Below the pieces are notes generated by a model. That model was not told where the DNA came from, made no database searches, and saw nothing but the letters and a program-made list of their open reading frames with translations. The position numbers and the translations under genes were made by a program. This document shows positions 5,424-8,638 of a stretch of DNA of 8,638 nt, in pieces (the first letter of the stretch is position 1; each line of letters begins with the position of its first letter). This DNA comes from Cellvibrionaceae bacterium (GTDB lineage: Bacteria > Pseudomonadota > Gammaproteobacteria > Pseudomonadales > Cellvibrionaceae): assembly GCA_021151525.1 (NCBI GenBank), contig JAGKXD010000144.1, forward strand, positions 1 through 8,638, written 5' to 3'.

Positions 5424-5669
5424 TTAATTTTCTGTTGCTGCATTTCTCTCATTAAGTCGGGCAGCAATCCATTGATCAATTTCAGCCTCTAACCATGCGA
5501 CCCGATTTGGGCCAACTTGAATTGGTTCTGGAAAAGCGCGTGCGCGAATAGCGGAATAAATACTTGATCGACTTAACCCGGTTTTTAATTCCACATCGGC
5601 GCGCTTCAGTAAACGATTGGTGACATGCAATTGAATAACACCTGCAAGTTTTGGTTGTGGTTTAATCAT
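5424..5669 (-). CDS. alpA: AlpA family DNA-binding regulator
   Basis: This 81-residue protein is a typical member of the AlpA family, small MerR-like winged helix proteins that control prophage and island excision; E. coli AlpA activates the CP4-57 integrase. The core runs from about residue 21 to 70: RADVELKTGLSRSSIYSAI is the helix-turn-helix, FPEPIQVGPNRVAW the wing, and EIDQWIAARL the final helix. It starts at an ATG with GAGG 6 bases upstream and overlaps the stop of the preceding AlpA-like gene in an ATGA, so the two are translationally coupled. A role in excision or in activating int is likely from family knowledge. It may also bind one of the nearby palindromes. Confidence 0.88.
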   Translation of the reverse strand: MIKPQPKLAGVIQLHVTNRLLKRADVELKTGLSRSSIYSAIRARAFPEPIQVGPNRVAWLEAEIDQWIAARLNERNAATEN

Positions 5670-5935
5670 CTAGTGCCTCGCTTTTCGGTTTGCTTATCAA
5701 TCCAGTGTTGAACTTCTTTCAGTGCAAAGCCCACCGCACAATTTCGCGCATTGCTAAAACCAATTTTTATTGGTTTGGGAAAATCGGGATCACTCGTGAT
5801 AAGTCGATAAGCAGACGCGCGCGATAGTGAAGTGAGGTTCATCAATTCTGGAAGGCGAATAAGCCTGTCGGGTAATGCCTCTGAATCTGCGTGATTTTTA
5901 ATGCGTTGCATTGTGTGATTCATGTGCGTTTTCAT
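5666..5935 (-). CDS. Second AlpA-like helix-turn-helix regulator
   Basis: With the ATG at 5935 this protein has 89 residues. The central part RLIRLPELMNLTSLSRASAY is an AlpA-type helix-turn-helix, followed by DPDFPKPIKIGFSNARNCAVGF as the wing and EVQHWIDKQ as the final helix. The wing contains an insertion (SNARNCA) compared with ordinary AlpA. The start is uncertain because the frame opens at 5974 and further ATGs lie at 5923 and 5911; none has a strong Shine-Dalgarno. It overlaps the end of the Ogr/Delta-like gene and the start of alpA, so all are co-expressed. Two different AlpA-like proteins side by side could act as an excisionase and a transcription regulator, as the related P4 Vis protein does both. 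Confidence 0.8.
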   Translation of the reverse strand: MKTHMNHTMQRIKNHADSEALPDRLIRLPELMNLTSLSRASAYRLITSDPDFPKPIKIGFSNARNCAVGFALKEVQHWIDKQTEKRGTR

Positions 5936-6212
5936 TTTCTTTTGGAACCAATCCAACTGATTTAATAATTTCAACTTTTACCGCGTGCGGTGACATTGGA
6001 ATTTTGATTTCAGGGTTTGGGTTGGATGGCGGACTCAATCGATAAACGATTTCTTCAAAGCCAGTAAATGTTGCGCCGCATGTGATGTTCTTGCAGATGA
6101 TTAAGGTTCTTGCGACCAGGGGGGACATCATTCGGGAATCGCGTTTTGCCAGTGGGGCACCACAGTCCGGGCACGGACGTTTAACTTTTTGGGATGGCAA
6201 CATGACCTGCAT
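5898..6212 (-). CDS. Ogr/Delta-type zinc-finger transcription activator
   Basis: P2 Ogr and P4 Delta are small zinc proteins that switch on late genes of phage and satellite by recruiting RNA polymerase. This one has cysteines in the pattern C-x2-C-x22-C-x4-C (CPDC and CKNITC), the same spacing as in P2 Ogr, followed by the family's GATF motif and the downstream segment EIVYRLSPP. I chose the ATG at 6212 (104 residues; GCGAG 7 bases upstream) over the TTG at 6242; an ATG at 6203 is also possible. The tail after residue 60 is polar and variable. It heads the regulatory operon, followed by the two AlpA-like genes with overlap. It suggests interaction with a P2-like helper phage, though Ogr-type proteins also occur in plain prophages. 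Confidence 0.85.
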   Translation of the reverse strand: MQVMLPSQKVKRPCPDCGAPLAKRDSRMMSPLVARTLIICKNITCGATFTGFEEIVYRLSPPSNPNPEIKIPMSPHAVKVEIIKSVGLVPKENENAHESHNATH

Positions 6213-6281
6213 AGTAAGACTCGCTTTGTTTGCTTGAGACAAAACAAGAATGGCTGAGACGTGATAGGAATAAAAATGCCA

Positions 6282-6310
6282 GCGACTGTAAGTAAATTAC
6301 TTACAGTCGC
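6282..6310. promoter_or_regulatory. 29-bp near-perfect palindrome, candidate operator
   Basis: GCGACTGTAAGTAA and TTACTTACAGTCGC are perfect 14-bp arms around a single A. It lies about 70-100 bp upstream of the start of the regulatory operon, where its promoter should be, and on the other side faces the int terminator. A one-base centre makes a transcriptional terminator unlikely (no U run follows on the plus strand), so a protein-binding site is the better explanation. No convincing promoter hexamers could be assigned. Confidence 0.6.
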
Positions 6311-6347
6311 GAAAGTTGCGGGAGGGGGTTGCAATTGGCGAAAAAAT

Positions 6348-6385
6348 AAAAAAGCCCGAGTAATTTTCTTACTCGGGCTTTTTTT
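6348..6385. terminator. Bidirectional intrinsic terminator after int
   Basis: AAAAAAGCCCGAGTAA (6348-6363) and TTACTCGGGCTTTTTT (6369-6384) form a 16-bp stem with a 5-base loop and T runs on both strands. It lies 32 bases past the int stop codon and should end int transcription, insulating it from the regulatory operon to the left. Confidence 0.92.
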
Positions 6386-6416
6386 CAGATCACTAATAAT
6401 TCAAATTGGAAATTTT

Positions 6417-7649
6417 TTAAGCTCTGGCGAAATTTCCGACAACAATATTGCCATTAGCTAGTTTGTCTACGTGATCTGCATACCATTGCATCATTTCTTT
6501 TCGCTGCTCTAAATAAATTGCCTTGTTATACACGCCTGAAATTCCACCTTCAGCGTGTGCAAGTTGCGTCTCTACGTGTTCGCGTGGGAATCCTTGCTCT
6601 CTGAGCAGCGTTGAGGCGATATGACGGAAGCCGTGGCCGGTTTGCTTGCCTTCGTAACCTAAACGCCGTAAGGCCATGTTAAAGGCGGTATTGCTGATAG
6701 GTTTTTTATTGTCGATGCGGCCCGGAAATAAAAGCGGGTGATCGCCAGAAAGTGTTTTTAATTCCTTGAGCAATTCGAGCGCTTGTTTTGATAGCGGCAC
6801 TACATGATCGCGCCGTTTCTTCATTCGGGCGGCAGGAATAGACCAAAGCTTTTTGTCAAAGTCGAATTCTTTCCATGGCGCTTCGCGCAATTCGCTGGGG
6901 CGCACAAAGGTGATCATCAGCAGGCGAATACCTAACTGAATATTGCGCGCGCCTGTGTAGCCGCGAACTGCCCGGATAAGCTCGGGGAATTCCTCAATGC
7001 TTACATGGGAATAGTTTTCGGCGGGCTTGCTGTTAAGGAAGCGGTGAATGCCTTCAATGGGATTATTGATCGCTCTGCCGGTGACTTGTGCCAGTGCGTA
7101 AATGTCGGCGCAGTTGCGGCGGATTTTGCTGGTCTGCTCAAAGATGCCCCGGTCTTCCATTGCCCGGAAAAAATTCATCCATTCCATAGAGCTAATATCT
7201 GTGTATTGGCGCTGGCCAAAGACAGGCATCACATGCAATTGCAGTGCGGCTAATACGCGCTTGGCGTTTTTGCTATCCCAAGATTTTTGGCGAGTCTCGA
7301 ACCATTCGAGCGCGAGCTTTTCAAAAGTTTTTGATTCCTCGATTGCTTTAGCTTTCTTTTTCGCTTTCTTGGAGGCAATGGGTTCGTTGTTGTAGGCCGC
7401 ATCCAATTGCATCTGGCGAACCTTCTTTCGAGCCTGTGCGCCGTTGAGTGATGGGTAGGTGCCCAAGCCTAAAAATGACCACTTGCCGTCCTCTCTTTTG
7501 TAGCGCAATTCCCACGACTTTTGGCCCGTGGGTTTCACGCGAAAGTAGAGGCCATTGCCATCACTCACACGATAAATTTTCTCTTCAGGTTCGAGTGAGG
7601 AAAGCACTGTATCTGATAGCGGTCTGCGTTTGATTTGGGTTCTTTTCAT
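6417..7649 (-). CDS. int: P4-family tyrosine integrase
   Basis: This 410-residue recombinase inserts and excises the element at the adjacent tRNA gene. The N-terminus (residues about 10-90, with DGNGLYFRVKPTGQKSWELRY and GLGTYPSLNGAQAR) is the DUF4102 arm-binding domain of P4-like integrases. A core-binding SAM-like domain spans about 105-210. The catalytic domain shows R250 (VRPSEL), K277 (MKKRRDHVVPLS), H339-x-x-R342 (HGFRH), H365 (QLAHAEGG) and nucleophile Y374 (GVYNKAIY). All are present at normal spacing and the length is typical, so the enzyme looks intact. The ATG at 7649 is 163 bases from the tRNA 3' end. Its ribosome site is weak. Repeats that likely bind Int, AlpA or both lie in its upstream region. 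Confidence 0.97.
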   Translation of the reverse strand: MKRTQIKRRPLSDTVLSSLEPEEKIYRVSDGNGLYFRVKPTGQKSWELRYKREDGKWSFLGLGTYPSLNGAQARKKVRQMQLDAAYNNEPIASKKAKKKAKAIEESKTFEKLALEWFETRQKSWDSKNAKRVLAALQLHVMPVFGQRQYTDISSMEWMNFFRAMEDRGIFEQTSKIRRNCADIYALAQVTGRAINNPIEGIHRFLNSKPAENYSHVSIEEFPELIRAVRGYTGARNIQLGIRLLMITFVRPSELREAPWKEFDFDKKLWSIPAARMKKRRDHVVPLSKQALELLKELKTLSGDHPLLFPGRIDNKKPISNTAFNMALRRLGYEGKQTGHGFRHIASTLLREQGFPREHVETQLAHAEGGISGVYNKAIYLEQRKEMMQWYADHVDKLANGNIVVGNFARA

Positions 7650-7653
7650 GCTT

Positions 7654-7699
7654 GTATGCCAGGTTCGATTTTTGCCTTGGCATACACGTTGGCATACAC
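7654..7699. repeat. TGGCATAC repeats upstream of int, probable arm sites
   Basis: TTGGCATACAC occurs twice in tandem with a 12-bp period (7677-7687 and 7689-7699), and GTATGCCA at 7654-7661 is an inverted copy 5 bases before the int start codon. Their position between attachment site and integrase is that expected for arm-type Int sites or an autoregulatory operator. This is inference from location. Confidence 0.6.
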
Positions 7700-7706
7700 A
7701 AAGGGC

Positions 7707-7803
7707 TGAGATGACCCTAGTTTACATGAGACGACTCTGGACGACAAAAAATGATAAGTGGCTGATTTTTATGAGTTTTTGGAACGGGTGAGACTACTTT
7801 GGA
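7707..7803. repeat. Degenerate TGAGACNACT repeats by the attachment site
   Basis: TGAGACGACTCTGGA (7727-7741) and TGAGACTACTTTGGA (7789-7803) differ at two positions, and TGAGATGACCCTAGT (7707-7721) is a third, weaker copy. All are in the same direction. They may be a second set of recombinase or AlpA/excisionase sites. The middle copy exactly fills the spacer of a possible int promoter. Confidence 0.5.
7719..7747 (-). promoter_or_regulatory. Possible int promoter
   Basis: On the minus strand TTGTCG (7742-7747) and TAAACT (7719-7724) are separated by 17 bases, each matching four of six consensus positions for a sigma-70 promoter. They lie about 70 bases before the int start codon. The spacer is one of the TGAGAC repeats, so a protein bound there would control int. 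Confidence 0.4.
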
Positions 7804-7811
7804 ATGGTCGG

Positions 7812-7888
7812 TGGCGCACCTGACTGGATTCGAACCAGCGACCAACGGCTTCGGAAACCGCTACTCTATCCAACTGAGCTACAGGTGC
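7812..7888 (-). tRNA. tRNA-Arg(CCG), integration target
   Basis: The 77-base gene folds as a standard cloverleaf. The acceptor stem is GCACCTG/CAGGTGC, the D stem GCTC/GAGT, the anticodon loop TTCCGAA with anticodon CCG for arginine, the T arm GCTGG-TTCGAAT-CCAGT, and G73 is followed by an encoded CCA. The integrase starts 163 bases beyond its 3' end, the usual arrangement for an element inserted at a tRNA 3' end; the tRNA remains intact because the element would carry the missing bases. Confidence 0.96.
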
Positions 7889-7904
7889 ATTACGCGAAAG
7901 TTTG

Positions 7905-7926
7905 CGCGGGCTGCGCAAGGCCCGCG
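7905..7926. other. GC-rich stem-loop in the tRNA leader
   Basis: CGCGGGC (7905-7911) and GCCCGCG (7920-7926) form a 7-bp stem with an 8-base loop. It lies between the tRNA promoter and the mature tRNA 5' end and may guide 5' processing, or act as part of a terminator for plus-strand reads. Confidence 0.4.
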
Positions 7927-7955
7927 ATTTTACTGATCTTGCCGGTGATCGTCCA
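7927..7955 (-). promoter_or_regulatory. Promoter of the tRNA-Arg gene
   Basis: On the minus strand TGGACG (7950-7955) and TAAAAT (7927-7932) are 17 bases apart, matching four and five of six sigma-70 positions. The -10 is followed directly by CGCGGGC, the kind of GC-rich discriminator typical of stringently controlled stable-RNA promoters. Transcription would start about 30 bases before the tRNA. Confidence 0.55.
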
Positions 7956-7967
7956 CCGGCGTTTTTT
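7941..7967 (+). terminator. Stem-loop with T run downstream of deacetylase gene
   Basis: GCCGGTG (7941-7947) pairs with CACCGGC (7954-7960), followed by a run of six T on the plus strand. It lies just beyond the stop codon of the minus-strand deacetylase gene, but its T run faces the other way, so for that gene it would be only a 3' stem. It also overlaps the tRNA promoter. Confidence 0.45.
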
Positions 7968-7970
7968 AAA

Positions 7971-8638
7971 TTAATTTCCTGCTAATTCCTTGATATTCAA
8001 TTCCCGCGTGATTTGGGTGGAACCCAGGCTTTGGCTCATGGTGCCGAAAGGGAAATCGTTGATCATGTTTTCCAGACGCGGCAGGCAGCGCTTGAGGTTG
8101 GTGTAGTGACGGAAGTTGCTGAACCAGCTGGCGTTGGGTACGCGCGGTTGGTCCGGGTCTATTTCCCAGGGGTGCAGGTAAAAAATTTGCGGTTTGGATT
8201 CGTTGTTACTGGCGCGCTTGAACAGCCAGCGCGATAGCGCGTAGGGGTATTGGCGGAAGTAGCCACCACCCGCGGCAGGTACGGATTGGCCCAATACTTT
8301 TGCCGTAGTGAGCGGGAATTCCAGCAGTGGGGTGCCGCTATTGGTAATGATGCGATAGGGCTCTTCCGGGCTGCCGGGGATGCCGTAGTTGTCGTGGCGG
8401 GTGGGGAAAATACTGGAGTCCCAGGTGAAACCGAGCTCGGCCAAAATATCCAGCGCCCAAAGCGATTTGCGGGTAATGGAATAGGATGCGGCGCGATAGC
8501 CAGTCACTGGTGTTTGTGCCAGATCTTCCAGAATTTGTTTGGACTTGGCGGTTTCGGCGCGAAATACTTGCGGCGTCTGTTTATAAATCAATTGATGGCT
8601 GTAGCCGTGCGATGCAATTTCGTGCCCCTGGGCATGAA
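7971..8638 (-). CDS. XrtA/PEP-CTERM-associated polysaccharide deacetylase, 5' truncated
   Basis: About 221 C-terminal residues are visible; the start lies beyond the window. The enzyme belongs to the NodB/CE4 deacetylases and probably removes acetyl groups from an exopolysaccharide made by an XrtA (EpsH) gene cluster. The visible part begins with HAQGHEIASHGYSHQ, whose HGYSH holds two metal-binding histidines. It continues with GYRAASYSITRKSLWALDIL, DSSIFPTRHDNYGIPG, GGGYFRQYPYALSRW and FYLHPWEIDPDQPRVP, a block order characteristic of the PEP-CTERM-associated subfamily. An internal TTG near 8591 is not a real start because the conserved motif lies upstream of it. This is ordinary chromosomal flank next to the tRNA; nothing suggests disruption. 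Confidence 0.92.
   Translation of the reverse strand, partial: HAQGHEIASHGYSHQLIYKQTPQVFRAETAKSKQILEDLAQTPVTGYRAASYSITRKSLWALDILAELGFTWDSSIFPTRHDNYGIPGSPEEPYRIITNSGTPLLEFPLTTAKVLGQSVPAAGGGYFRQYPYALSRWLFKRASNNESKPQIFYLHPWEIDPDQPRVPNASWFSNFRHYTNLKRCLPRLENMINDFPFGTMSQSLGSTQITRELNIKELAGN

Noticed and set aside
7005..7395. Plus-strand frames opposite int
   Set aside because: Antisense shadows of the integrase reading frame.
8013..8237. Plus-strand frame opposite the deacetylase
   Set aside because: Antisense shadow of a clearly conserved gene.

Overview
This 8.6-kb window looks like most of an integrated P4-type phage satellite (or a closely related integrative element) sitting against the 3' end of a tRNA-Arg(CCG) gene in a gammaproteobacterial chromosome. 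Host identity is inferred from two things. The flanking gene resembles the XrtA/PEP-CTERM-associated polysaccharide deacetylases, and the moderate GC content and gene style would fit Cellvibrionaceae or a related marine/soil group, but I cannot prove a genus. All genes judged real are on the minus strand, so they read right to left.

Layout from right to left: (1) the 5'-truncated chromosomal deacetylase gene (7971 to the window edge); (2) tRNA-Arg with its own promoter (7812-7955); (3) a 160-bp repeat-rich stretch holding probable integrase arm sites and the int promoter; (4) a P4-family tyrosine integrase (6417-7649) closed by a strong terminator; (5) a regulatory operon with an Ogr/Delta-type zinc-finger activator, two consecutive AlpA-like helix-turn-helix proteins and a small unknown protein (5118-6212), preceded by a 29-bp palindrome; (6) an immunity region (about 4704-5046) that folds as a C4/CI-type antisense RNA with two sets of complementary targets; (7) a tightly overlapped operon of two small proteins, a Toprim primase and a DUF927 helicase (1488-4695); (8) a symmetric array of GGGAACA iterons inside a large inverted repeat, the best origin candidate (1189-1440); (9) a Psu-like gene (277-1032), then a stem-loop and about 230 bp without genes at the left edge.

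The parts fit a P4 life cycle. Int and the AlpA proteins would handle integration and excision. The C4-like RNA would hold the replication operon off in the lysogen by covering the ribosome-binding site of its first gene and possibly by triggering early termination. The primase and helicase, separate genes here where P4 has one alpha protein, would fire the iteron origin. The Ogr/Delta-like protein and Psu would interact with a helper phage and with Rho. No sid-like gene, capsid gene, defence cargo or second att site is visible, so the element must continue left of the window.

The most interesting part is the immunity region. The antisense RNA, two hairpin-displayed target pairs, a ribosome-site hairpin, an attenuator-like pair of alternative hairpins and an open reading frame all occupy the same 350 bp.
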